10,299 nt of DNA from an uncultured Lachnospiraceae bacterium (GTDB lineage Bacteria; Bacillota; Clostridia; Lachnospirales; Lachnospiraceae). Under the pieces are notes generated by a model. That model had not been told where the DNA came from, searched no databases, and saw only the letters and a list, made by a program, of their open reading frames with translations. Each line of letters starts with the position of its first letter. Within the stretch, counting starts at the first letter, position 1. A program made the translations under genes and the position numbers. Location of the stretch: contig CAJTZB010000087.1 in the NCBI GenBank assembly GCA_910583815.1, forward strand, positions 1 through 10,299. The letters are read 5' to 3'. This document shows positions 1 to 5,882 of this stretch, piece by piece.

Positions 1-90
1 AATCGCCACCATGATTTTATCAAGTACCGGACTGTGAAGCCCCTGCAAAAAGTATAAAAAATCAAGTTCCCATTGCATATACCATTCCAT
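1..90 (-). CDS. Probable PAP2-family phosphatase, N-terminal fragment (cut by window edge)
   Basis: Only the first 30 codons are in the window and the gene runs off the left edge. The peptide begins MEWYMQWELDFLYFLQGLHS and continues with PVLDKIMVAI. This opening (aromatic-rich helix, then LQ-x-LHSPVLDKIM) resembles the start of PAP2 membrane phosphatases of Clostridia, which dephosphorylate lipid pyrophosphates or phosphatidic acid at the membrane. The catalytic motifs lie outside the window, so the family call rests on N-terminal resemblance only. The start ATG at 90 is chosen because GGAGG (97-101) lies 6 nt upstream; an in-frame ATG at 96 would touch the GGAGG. A strong promoter lies about 90-115 bp upstream, so the gene is probably transcribed separately from the PepSY gene. 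Confidence 0.6.
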   Translation of the reverse strand, partial: MEWYMQWELDFLYFLQGLHSPVLDKIMVAI

Positions 91-131
91 AAACATCCTC
101 CGTTTCAAATCTTTAGCATCTATGTATAAAC

Positions 132-170
132 AGCAGAAAAGATGCTTCTTGCTATAGTATGCTTTCTGCT
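132..170 (-). other. Hairpin in the 5' leader of the PAP2-like gene
   Basis: An 8-bp perfect inverted repeat (AGCAGAAA at 132-139, TTTCTGCT at 163-170) sits at the very 5' end of the transcript predicted from the promoter at 179-207. A stem at an mRNA 5' end often protects it from decay; that role is inference. It is not followed by a T-tract on the minus strand, so it does not look like a terminator. Confidence 0.4.
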
Positions 171-178
171 TAAGTTGT

Positions 179-207
179 ATTATAAAGGAATCCCAAAGGA
201 AATTCAA
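179..207 (-). promoter_or_regulatory. Sigma-A promoter for the PAP2-like gene
   Basis: Reading on the minus strand, the -35 is TTGAAT (202-207) and the -10 is a perfect TATAAT (179-184), separated by exactly 17 bp. The start point would be near 172, giving a leader of about 80 nt that contains the hairpin at 132-170 and ends in the GGAGG ribosome-binding site. Confidence 0.75.
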
Positions 208-263
208 GCTGCGTGCCTTATACTTTTACCAAGCGTTATTATGCTTTAAAGGCCGCAAAGCAG

Positions 264-313
264 AAACCGGGCACCAGAGGTTTATCCTTCCTCCGGTACC
301 CGGTTTGTTTTTT
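264..313. terminator. Terminator-like hairpin between the PepSY and PAP2-like genes
   Basis: The stem pairs 264-271 (AAACCGGG) with 299-306 (CCCGGTTT), 273-275 with 295-297, and 277-280 with 290-293: 15 pairs with two single mismatches and a 9-nt loop. It follows the PepSY gene on the minus strand, where a terminator is expected. The clean T-run (308-313), however, follows it on the plus strand; on the minus strand the bases after the stem are only weakly T-rich (CTGCTTTGC). It may act in both directions, or on a plus-strand transcript I cannot identify. Confidence 0.6.
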
Positions 314-323
314 ATGAACAACG

Positions 324-341
324 TAGCGTTGGTGTACAGAT
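324..341 (+). repeat. Dispersed 18-bp motif, copy 1 (TAGCGTTGGTGTACAGAT)
   Basis: This copy is identical to the one at 8792-8809 and differs at one base from the one at 8730-8747. It lies 10 bp after the T-run of the hairpin at 264-313 and 1 bp from the stop codon of the minus-strand PepSY gene. I do not recognise the motif as a known repeat family. Its core TGTACA is palindromic. Confidence 0.75.
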
Positions 342-342
342 A

Positions 343-1767
343 TCAGTCAACAGGTTCCGATTCCCATTTACGGAATGCACCGCTGTAGCCGTCGATTTCA
401 AATTCATATTCCATTCCTTTGTAAACAATCTTTCCTTCGTATTCAATACGGCCATCATCATAATCTGTTTCAAACTCTACAATATTTCTTGCAGTTGCAC
501 CTGGAACCTGTGCAAGTGCTAAAGATTTTGCGCTTGCAGCTGTAATCGTGCGGCATCCCATACCATGCTGTCCTGAATGATGTCCGCTGTAGCAGTCATA
601 ATAACCGTATCCGACCGTCTCTGTTTTCCAGCAATGGAATGTGCCACAGCAGTCAAGCCCAAATTCATACTCTACACCGCCATAGAGGATCTTGCCTTCA
701 TACTCGGCACGGCCATCGTCATAATCCGTTTCAAACTCCAAAATGTCCTGCGCCGTTGCACCCGGAACCCGCGCAAGCGCCAGTTCTTTTGCTTGTTCTG
801 CTGTAATTGTAGTACTTCCTGCAGAAGCACCAGGGGTTACAGATGGCAGAACAATATATTTGGCATTATAGTCAAGGCTCATAATTTTGCCGGTATAGGC
901 ATCAATTTCAAAGTCATACTCTGCATTGCCGAATACAATCTCTATTTCGTATTCTGTGCGGCCGTCGTCATAATCTGTTTTAAATTTCAGAATGTCATTC
1001 TCTGTCGCGCCAGGAACTTTTTCCAGCGCCAGCGACTTTGCCTTTTCTATTGTAATTGTGCTGCCGCCCACTGCTGGAGCTGTAGTATATGCCGCATCAT
1101 ACTGGCACTCAATTACTTTGCCGGTAGAAGCATCAATTTCAAACTCATATTCCGCATTGCCAAATAACACTTTTATCTCATATTCTGTACGCCCATTGTC
1201 ATATTCTGTTTTAGCCTTCCAGATGTCCTTCTCCGTTGCACCTGAAATCCACTTCAGAACCATTGCTTTTGCCTGTTCCATTGTAATCTCAGCTGTCTTG
1301 CTGCTGTCGGACGCTGCAGGGGTAACCGTAGCTGTCCCGGCATTTACAGGCTGTTCTGTTTTGTTGTTTACAGGAGTATTTGTAATATTCCCTGTATGGA
1401 TGCCCTCTCTTTTCTCGCAGGCAAAATCAATAATCTCACCGGTAGAAGCATCAATTTCATATTCATACTCATAGTCCTGTGTATAAAATTCTATTTCATA
1501 CACAGGACGGCCGTTGTCATAATCCAGTTCGCTCTTTGTAAATGTTACCTGAACACCAACCAGACCTGCATCCACCAGCGCCTTTGCCTTTGCCTCCTCA
1601 ATTGTAAGCATCCCTGCCTCTTTGGTTGGCTGCACCTGCTTATCAAGATTTGAAGTATTTGCATAAGTAAAGATTCTGTCATCCTCACCTAAGCCCTGCT
1701 GCCATGCACAGCCACCGGTTAACAGCAGTGCAAAAGCCATTGTCCACAAAAGATGTTTTTTTCTCAT
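343..1767 (-). CDS. Lipoprotein with five PepSY-like repeats
   Basis: This 474-aa protein is probably anchored on the outer face of the membrane. A lipoprotein signal ends at Cys20 (LLLTGGC). Five related units of about 60 residues follow, at roughly 55-115, 161-221, 237-298, 320-382 and 406-468. Each has a helix (for example AKSLALEKVPGAT), then TDYDDGR-x-EYE and EYEFEIDASTGKI, the PepSY pattern. Thr/Ala/Pro-rich linkers separate them. PepSY domains are thought to be inhibitory or protein-binding modules of cell-surface proteins; the partner here is unknown. Unit 4 departs from the others: its last strand reads LDCCGTFHCW and a Cys/His/Gly-rich linker (about 373-405) replaces the usual linker. 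The start ATG has AAAGGGGAA upstream. The gene follows the sensor kinase by 67 bp and has its own promoter with a tandem response-regulator-type site (1798-1831). Confidence 0.88.
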   Translation of the reverse strand: MRKKHLLWTMAFALLLTGGCAWQQGLGEDDRIFTYANTSNLDKQVQPTKEAGMLTIEEAKAKALVDAGLVGVQVTFTKSELDYDNGRPVYEIEFYTQDYEYEYEIDASTGEIIDFACEKREGIHTGNITNTPVNNKTEQPVNAGTATVTPAASDSSKTAEITMEQAKAMVLKWISGATEKDIWKAKTEYDNGRTEYEIKVLFGNAEYEFEIDASTGKVIECQYDAAYTTAPAVGGSTITIEKAKSLALEKVPGATENDILKFKTDYDDGRTEYEIEIVFGNAEYDFEIDAYTGKIMSLDYNAKYIVLPSVTPGASAGSTTITAEQAKELALARVPGATAQDILEFETDYDDGRAEYEGKILYGGVEYEFGLDCCGTFHCWKTETVGYGYYDCYSGHHSGQHGMGCRTITAASAKSLALAQVPGATARNIVEFETDYDDGRIEYEGKIVYKGMEYEFEIDGYSGAFRKWESEPVD

Positions 1768-1797
1768 AACTCATTCCCCTTTCCTCTTTATGGATAC

Positions 1798-1831
1798 AGT
1801 ATATAACTCAAACATGAAATCTACATGAAAT
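1798..1831 (-). promoter_or_regulatory. Promoter of the PepSY gene with tandem response-regulator site
   Basis: The 9-mer ACATGAAAT occurs at 1812-1820 and again at 1823-1831: two direct copies with an 11-bp period, so on the same face of the helix. That is the usual layout of OmpR/PhoB-family binding sites. On the minus strand a -10 TATACT lies at 1798-1803; the place 17 bp further up (1821-1826) reads ATGTAG, a poor -35, and is covered by the repeats. A poor -35 overlapped by tandem repeats is typical of promoters that need a response regulator. The natural candidate is the OmpR-type regulator encoded just upstream (3211-3894). The repeats begin 3 bp past the kinase stop codon. Confidence 0.65.
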
Positions 1832-1834
1832 TTT

Positions 1835-3214
1835 TTAATTTTTTTTGATACTTTCTTCATTTTTTTCAGTTTTTGCAGCTGCAGGCAAATGGAGCGCAAA
1901 AGTACTGCCAGAATCCGGCCCACTCTCCAATGTCATATAGCCACCGTGCAGCCGGGCGATTTGCTGTACCAATGCCAAGCCAAGCCCTGCGCCGCCCTCC
2001 TTGCTATGGGAAGCATCCACCTGATAGAAACGCTTCCATATTTTTTCCTGCTCCTCTGCCGGGATTCCAATGCCATCGTCCCGCACCCGCAGCAAAATCT
2101 CTTTTTCGTCTCTCTCAAGCGATACCCATACATGTCCTTCTGGCTTTCCGTACTTAAATGCATTCTCTATTAAATTCTGCACCAATTGAGAAAGCAGCAC
2201 GGAATCTGCGATAACAATAATCTGTTCCGGAATCGCCAAAACCAGACGGTCGTGGTCATAACTCTGCGCCTCACACACAGAATGCAGCAGCTCTCCAAAA
2301 TCCAGCGCCTTCATATGGGCAGGCTCCGTCCCTTGCTCTAACCGCGTCATACTGAGCAGCTTTGAAATCAAGTCTGACATTTTAAGTGTCTGGCGATAAA
2401 TCATAGAAATCGTTTCTTGCCGCTCCTCTGCCGTCTCATCATACTTTTTAGCATACTCACACGCACCTTTTATAATAGAAATTGGAGTGCGGAGTTCATG
2501 AGAAGCATCTGCAGCAAACTGCTTTTCGGCTTCAAAAGAACGCTCCAGACGCCCAAACAGCTCATCAAATGTATCCGCCAGCCGGCAGAATTCGTCAGAA
2601 CCGGAAGGCAGATGTATGCGCCGGAATAAATCTTTTGCCTCATTGATTGCTACGGCAGTTTCCGTAATATGGTCCAAAGGACGGAACGCCCTTTTTATAA
2701 TCAGATAACTCCCCAAAGCCACCAACGCAATAAAAAAAGGAAGCGCTATAAACGCCACCAAAAAAAGGTTCCGGACAAGCAGTGTGTCTTCTGGCGCCTC
2801 CAAGATACCACGGACCCATATGCCGTTGTCCCTTTCCATAGGAATCCAGACATCCACTACCAAATACTGTCCCTTTTCAGCAGGTACTTTCCGTATAATT
2901 CTGTCCCGGAACGCCTCCCCTCCTGCAAAGAACACAGGAATCTGGCCTGCAAGCAGCGCCTCTTTCTGGCTATAAATCAAAGTAGAAACACCATTCCTGT
3001 AAAAACTGAAATCACTTCCTAGTTCAAACCTGCTGCCTGAGACATCAAGCTGATCCAAGTTACTCTGCACTACCTGAGACAGTTGTGATATGGCAGTTTC
3101 AAAAGCAACTTTCCTGCTGACAGACAGCAGGAAAGCAAGCAGCAGGCTGGCAAGCAGCAGCATAAGCAGTGTAAGCCAGCCTGTAAGTTTTGTTTTTACT
3201 GACAGCTTCTTCAT
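1835..3214 (-). CDS. Membrane sensor histidine kinase (HAMP, HisKA, HATPase_c)
   Basis: This 459-aa kinase phosphorylates the response regulator encoded just before it. Domains from the chosen start: membrane segment 1 about 11-32; extracellular sensor about 33-148; membrane segment 2 about 149-173; HAMP linker about 174-226; dimerisation domain with the phospho-acceptor His239 in FAADASHELRTP; ATP-binding domain with N box NLIENAFKYG (Asn351), DDGIGIP (379-385) and GAGLGLAL (408-415). The start is the ATG at 3214, inside the regulator's stop codon (ATGA overlap), with GGAGG just upstream. An in-frame start at 3283 would add 23 residues within the regulator gene and lacks a ribosome-binding site. 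The overlap suggests translational coupling. The signal sensed is not evident. Confidence 0.94.
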   Translation of the reverse strand: MKKLSVKTKLTGWLTLLMLLLASLLLAFLLSVSRKVAFETAISQLSQVVQSNLDQLDVSGSRFELGSDFSFYRNGVSTLIYSQKEALLAGQIPVFFAGGEAFRDRIIRKVPAEKGQYLVVDVWIPMERDNGIWVRGILEAPEDTLLVRNLFLVAFIALPFFIALVALGSYLIIKRAFRPLDHITETAVAINEAKDLFRRIHLPSGSDEFCRLADTFDELFGRLERSFEAEKQFAADASHELRTPISIIKGACEYAKKYDETAEERQETISMIYRQTLKMSDLISKLLSMTRLEQGTEPAHMKALDFGELLHSVCEAQSYDHDRLVLAIPEQIIVIADSVLLSQLVQNLIENAFKYGKPEGHVWVSLERDEKEILLRVRDDGIGIPAEEQEKIWKRFYQVDASHSKEGGAGLGLALVQQIARLHGGYMTLESGPDSGSTFALHLPAAAKTEKNEESIKKN

Positions 3215-3894
3215 GGCAGTGTCTCCTCCGGACGAAGCACCCAGCCGACTCCCCGGATTGTATGGAGCAGCTTCACTCGACAATTATTGTCAATTTTCTT
3301 TCTCAGTCGGCTGATATATACATCTATGTTATTGGAATTGCCGGAATATTCATAATTCCAAATCTGGTTTTCCAGCTGCTCCCTTGACAAAACAATGCCC
3401 TGATTGCGAACCATATATTCCAGAATTGTAAATTCTTTTGGCAAAAGCGGAATTTCTGCCCCATTCCGTATTACGGTATGACGTTCGGTATCTACGGTCA
3501 AATCCTCTACAGTAAAACAGTTGCTGTGACTGCCTGCACGTTTTCTTGTCATCGTCCTGATACGAGCAAGCAATTCATCAAAATCAAAAGGCTTGACCAG
3601 ATAATCGTCCGCTCCCAAATCCAGCCCTTTTACACGGTCAGCAACGGCATCTTTCGCAGTCAGAAACATCACTGGTGTCTCTATTCCCTTCTCACGAATA
3701 CGCTTCAGGACTCCGTAACCGTCCAGCTTTGGAAGCATTACATCCAGTAAGACCGCATCATACTCTGCACCCATCAAGTATTCCAGAGCTTCTTCTCCGT
3801 CAAAGCAGCCATCTACACTATAACCTGCCTTTTTTAAAATCTTTCCAATCAGCACGTTCATATCCCGCGCGTCCTCGACTACCAGTACCCGCAA
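3211..3894 (-). CDS. OmpR-family response regulator, receiver plus winged helix
   Basis: This 227-aa DNA-binding regulator is the partner of the kinase at 1835-3214. The receiver (1-115) has Glu7-Asp8, the phospho-acceptor Asp51 (LLDVMLP), Thr79 and Lys101 (LVKPFD). The C-terminal winged helix (about 128-223) has the family's ILEYMVRNQGIVLSREQL and NNIDVYISRLRKKI segments and ends with TIRGVGW. The start codon is TTG, preceded by GAAGGTGAT at good spacing; I see no ATG or GTG in frame nearby. It begins 21 bp after the stop of the receiver/alarmone-synthetase gene, so the two probably share a transcript. The tandem site at 1812-1831 is a likely target. Confidence 0.94.
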   Translation of the reverse strand: MRVLVVEDARDMNVLIGKILKKAGYSVDGCFDGEEALEYLMGAEYDAVLLDVMLPKLDGYGVLKRIREKGIETPVMFLTAKDAVADRVKGLDLGADDYLVKPFDFDELLARIRTMTRKRAGSHSNCFTVEDLTVDTERHTVIRNGAEIPLLPKEFTILEYMVRNQGIVLSREQLENQIWNYEYSGNSNNIDVYISRLRKKIDNNCRVKLLHTIRGVGWVLRPEETLP

Positions 3895-3915
3895 ACAATC
3901 ACCTTCTTTGAACGT

Positions 3916-4986
3916 CTATTCTCTGTTGCTGTAAATCTTATTCCGGATTTCCTGCATCTGATAGTCGAGTGCTTCTATGGAATCTGCACATGCTCTCAGC
4001 TGCAGTTCAATTTCATCAGTATTATCAATGTCTTTTTTATATTTCAGCTTATGCTCCAAGCTTGCCCAAAAATCCATTGCAATCGTACGGAACTGCACTT
4101 CTGCCTTTACATATTTCTTTTCGTCAGGCAGGAAAATCGGCACATTCAAAATAAGATGAAGGCTCCGGTAGCCGTTGGTCTTTGGATTTTTGATGTAATC
4201 TTTTTCCCTTAGCAAAATAATGTCATCCTGCTTAATCAAAAGCTCCGCCAGACGATAAATATCATCCGGAAATGAGCAGATAACACGCAATCCTGCCACA
4301 TCCGATATGTATTCCCTTATATTTTCTATTGTAATGGAATATCCCTTCCGCTCCAGTTTTTTATAGATGCTCTCTGGCGTTTTCAGCCTGCTCTTAATGG
4401 CTTCAAAGGGATTTCTCTTGTATTCCTCAGAAAATGCGGCATTCAGTACTTTCAGCCGCGTTTCAAGCTCCATAATGACGGCACGGTATTCTACCATCAG
4501 TTTGTTGAAGGGCTTTGCCTTACTCAGCTTTTCCGCCTGCATTTTAATAATCTGCGACTGCCGTTTTAAGGCTTCTGCCTGTTCTTCTACTTTCTGCTCC
4601 AGGCGGTTTTTGCTTGCAAACAGTTCTATTGCATTTTTTACCCTGTTTTTTACGACAGAGCTTTCAAAAGGCTTATGGATAAAATCAGAAACTCCCAGTT
4701 CAAAGCACTGGCTCTCTACTGAAGCGGCACATTCACTGCTTATGATAAGCACCGGAATCCTGTCAAGCCATCCTGACTTTTTCATCTCAGCAATTACAGT
4801 AAAACCGTCCAGATTCGGCATCTGCAAATCCAAAAGAAGTGCTGCCGTCCCATTTTTGCGTTCCATAAGCTTTTGCAACGCCTGTTCCCCATCTTCTGCC
4901 ATTTCTACAATATAGTCGTCTTCAAGTATATTCCGCAGCAATTCGCGGTTTATCTCCGCGTCGTCTACCACTAATATCCTTTGCAT
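3916..4986 (-). CDS. Receiver domain fused to a small alarmone (ppGpp) synthetase domain
   Basis: This 356-aa protein has a receiver domain at 1-118 (MQRILVVDDAEINREL; Asp8, Asp9, acceptor Asp53 in LLDLQMPNLDG, Lys105 in HKPF). A charged helix, probably coiled coil, follows at about 121-162. A RelA/SpoT synthetase domain lies at about 165-320. It keeps the family's motifs: RLKTPESIYKKLERKG, ISDVAGLRVI (Asp229), DYIKNPKTNGYRSLHL (Tyr273, His277), AEVQFRT (Glu296) and FWASLEHKLKYK. No HD hydrolase, TGS or ACT domain is present, so it resembles single-domain RelP/RelQ synthetases that make (p)ppGpp from ATP and GDP/GTP. The expected consequence is synthesis controlled by phosphorylation. Start ATG 4986 begins the receiver correctly but has AAGG touching it and no well-spaced ribosome-binding site; TTG at 4995 is an alternative. 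It lies directly upstream of a two-component pair. Confidence 0.88.
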   Translation of the reverse strand: MQRILVVDDAEINRELLRNILEDDYIVEMAEDGEQALQKLMERKNGTAALLLDLQMPNLDGFTVIAEMKKSGWLDRIPVLIISSECAASVESQCFELGVSDFIHKPFESSVVKNRVKNAIELFASKNRLEQKVEEQAEALKRQSQIIKMQAEKLSKAKPFNKLMVEYRAVIMELETRLKVLNAAFSEEYKRNPFEAIKSRLKTPESIYKKLERKGYSITIENIREYISDVAGLRVICSFPDDIYRLAELLIKQDDIILLREKDYIKNPKTNGYRSLHLILNVPIFLPDEKKYVKAEVQFRTIAMDFWASLEHKLKYKKDIDNTDEIELQLRACADSIEALDYQMQEIRNKIYSNRE

Positions 4987-5011
4987 CCTTCTCAACCCCA
5001 CTCTAATCGGC

Positions 5012-5031
5012 CTAACCTGTCCCCTGACACC
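5012..5031 (-). repeat. REP-like short palindrome upstream of the receiver/synthetase gene
   Basis: The minus strand reads GGTGTCAGGGGACAGGTTAG, with TGTC and GACA able to pair around AGGG. GTGTCAGGGGACrG strings recur between genes in many Firmicutes, often near IS200-type transposases. I recognise the pattern from memory only. A single copy is present here. Confidence 0.3.
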
Positions 5032-5108
5032 ACCCTCGTTTGACAGCTGACAATAGGTAGTAACTATGCTCTGTATAAGTGCACTTGTATCCGTGCTGAA
5101 GCTAATTT

Positions 5109-5196
5109 GTAACATAATGGGATTCGAACCCATGTATGGCCTCTCATACAACCAATGGAGGTTGGCTCATTCTCAGCCACCAGAGATCATGTCCAC
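5109..5196 (-). ncRNA. tRNA-like RNA between the DIP1984 and receiver/synthetase genes
   Basis: Folded by hand on the minus strand, these 88 nt give a class II-like cloverleaf. Acceptor-like stem: 5188-5196 with 5109-5116 (8 pairs including G-U, one bulged G). D-like arm: 5183-5186 with 5171-5174, 8-nt loop containing two GG pairs. Anticodon-like arm: 5162-5167 with 5150-5155, 6-nt loop CCUCCA. Variable-like arm: GUAUG/CAUAC (5145-5149 with 5134-5138). T arm: AUGGG-UUCGAAU-CCCAU (5117-5133), a perfect tRNA T-arm that abuts the acceptor strand as in real tRNAs. An outer helix (5203-5210 with 5101-5108) extends the closing stem. It is not an ordinary tRNA: the anticodon loop has 6 nt, the acceptor is bulged, and no CCA is encoded. 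It starts 23 nt after the DIP1984 stop and so probably rides on that transcript. An alternative hairpin (5163-5180 region) would compete with the D and anticodon arms. Confidence 0.65.
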
Positions 5197-5219
5197 CCTA
5201 TCAAACTACCATCTAAAAG

Positions 5220-5672
5220 TTAAACCAATTCTGTTGTCCAGTTCAATTCCTGAATCTTTTCATCCACAAGCCGCAGCTGTTTTGCTGCTTCGTCTGTCTG
5301 CTTTTGAAGCATTTCTACGGAAACCGTGCTGACAATCTTAATTTCGGTACGAGAATACCGGTCTACTTTCTGGCTTGCATTGTTTAAAAAACTGCGCATA
5401 ACTATCAGTCTCTGCTTTAAGCAATCCCTTTTGGCAAGCAGTTCTGTCAGCGTAGAACCATCTGATTTTGTTACGCTGTTTGTCATATTTATCCTTGCCA
5501 TCAGCTCTTCCAGACTGTTCAATACAACATCCAATTCCTCCAGCAGAGCTTCTGGCTTTTCTGCCGGCTTCTCTCCCTCCTGAACCTTTGCATTATTGTT
5601 TAACCTTTTCTGCAGCTCCGCCAATCTGGTCTGCAGGTCTGCTCTCTCTGTGAGCGCCGTTGCCAGTTTCAT
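5220..5672 (-). CDS. DIP1984-family coiled-coil protein
   Basis: This 150-aa cytosolic protein has no signal or membrane segment and matches the family's full length. Recognisable family segments are LTERADLQTRLAELQKRL, NNAKVQEGEKPAE, ARINMTNSVTKSDGSTLTEL, VDRYSRTEIKIVSTV and the C-terminal IQELNWTTEL. Most of it is predicted to form two long amphipathic helices (about 5-25 and 40-150). The family is sometimes labelled septicolysin, a name I would not take as functional evidence; its biochemical role is not established to my knowledge. The ribosome-binding site AGGAGG (5680-5685) lies 7 nt upstream of the ATG. It has its own promoter (5824-5852) and a long structured leader, and the tRNA-like RNA follows immediately. 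I recall, but cannot verify, that comparative work on bacterial RNA repair described a tRNA-like RNA linked to scaffold proteins; DIP1984 may belong in that context. Confidence 0.88.
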   Translation of the reverse strand: MKLATALTERADLQTRLAELQKRLNNNAKVQEGEKPAEKPEALLEELDVVLNSLEELMARINMTNSVTKSDGSTLTELLAKRDCLKQRLIVMRSFLNNASQKVDRYSRTEIKIVSTVSVEMLQKQTDEAAKQLRLVDEKIQELNWTTELV

Positions 5673-5686
5673 AAAAATGCCTCCTA

Positions 5687-5801
5687 TTTAAAGTTCCGCA
5701 ATAGTCCTCCTGCACACAATATCCTAGCTCAATTTACAGCCGTTTATCACGTCTGGGAATTGAGCTGTGCGCTGTCCGGACTATTGCTGTTTTAAAGTTC
5801 C
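5687..5801 (-). repeat. Long leader hairpin flanked by 11-bp direct repeats
   Basis: The direct repeat TTTAAAGTTCC occurs at 5687-5697 and 5791-5801. Between them is a large inverted repeat: 5698-5707 with 5778-5787 (10 bp perfect), 5712-5718 with 5766-5772 (7 pairs, one G-U) and 5726-5734 with 5758-5766 (up to 9 bp; base 5766 is shared), with a 23-nt loop. It lies wholly within the predicted leader of the DIP1984 mRNA and ends 12 nt before its ribosome-binding site. It could be a structured regulatory RNA, or a small non-autonomous mobile hairpin with an imperfect target duplication (3 extra bases, 5788-5790, on one side). The sequence alone does not decide. Confidence 0.7.
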
Positions 5802-5823
5802 TTAATAATCTTTCTTTGCTTCT

Positions 5824-5852
5824 ATAGTAACACAAATCTGCGCAAAAGTCAT
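5824..5852 (-). promoter_or_regulatory. Probable promoter of the DIP1984/tRNA-like RNA transcript
   Basis: On the minus strand the -10 is TACTAT (5824-5829) preceded by TGT, an extended -10. Seventeen bp upstream is ATGACT (5847-5852), which shares TGAC with the -35 consensus. Transcription would start near 5817 and give a leader of about 145 nt that contains the hairpin at 5698-5787. It lies 30 bp past the stop codon of the RNase gene. Confidence 0.55.
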
Positions 5853-5882
5853 TTGCTATTTTGGCAAAGCAGCCTTTAAAAA

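Noticed and set aside
550..650. Frameshift in PepSY repeat 4
   Set aside because: The other frames do not restore the missing motif, and the reading frame continues into an intact fifth repeat.
577..1653. Several plus-strand open frames opposite the PepSY gene
   Set aside because: They mirror the repeated PepSY codons; the sense-strand protein has a signal peptide and repeated domains.
3215..3283. Longer start for the sensor kinase
   Set aside because: It would lie inside the regulator gene and has no ribosome-binding site; the ATG at 3214 has GGAGG and the usual ATGA overlap.
4987..5151. Longer start for the receiver/synthetase gene (55 extra residues from 5151)
   Set aside because: The extra peptide is a translation of the tRNA-like T-arm and noncoding leader, and the receiver domain begins correctly at 4986.
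5109..5196. An ordinary decoding tRNA gene
   Set aside because: The anticodon loop is 6 nt, the acceptor stem is bulged, and no CCA follows; only the T-arm is fully canonical.
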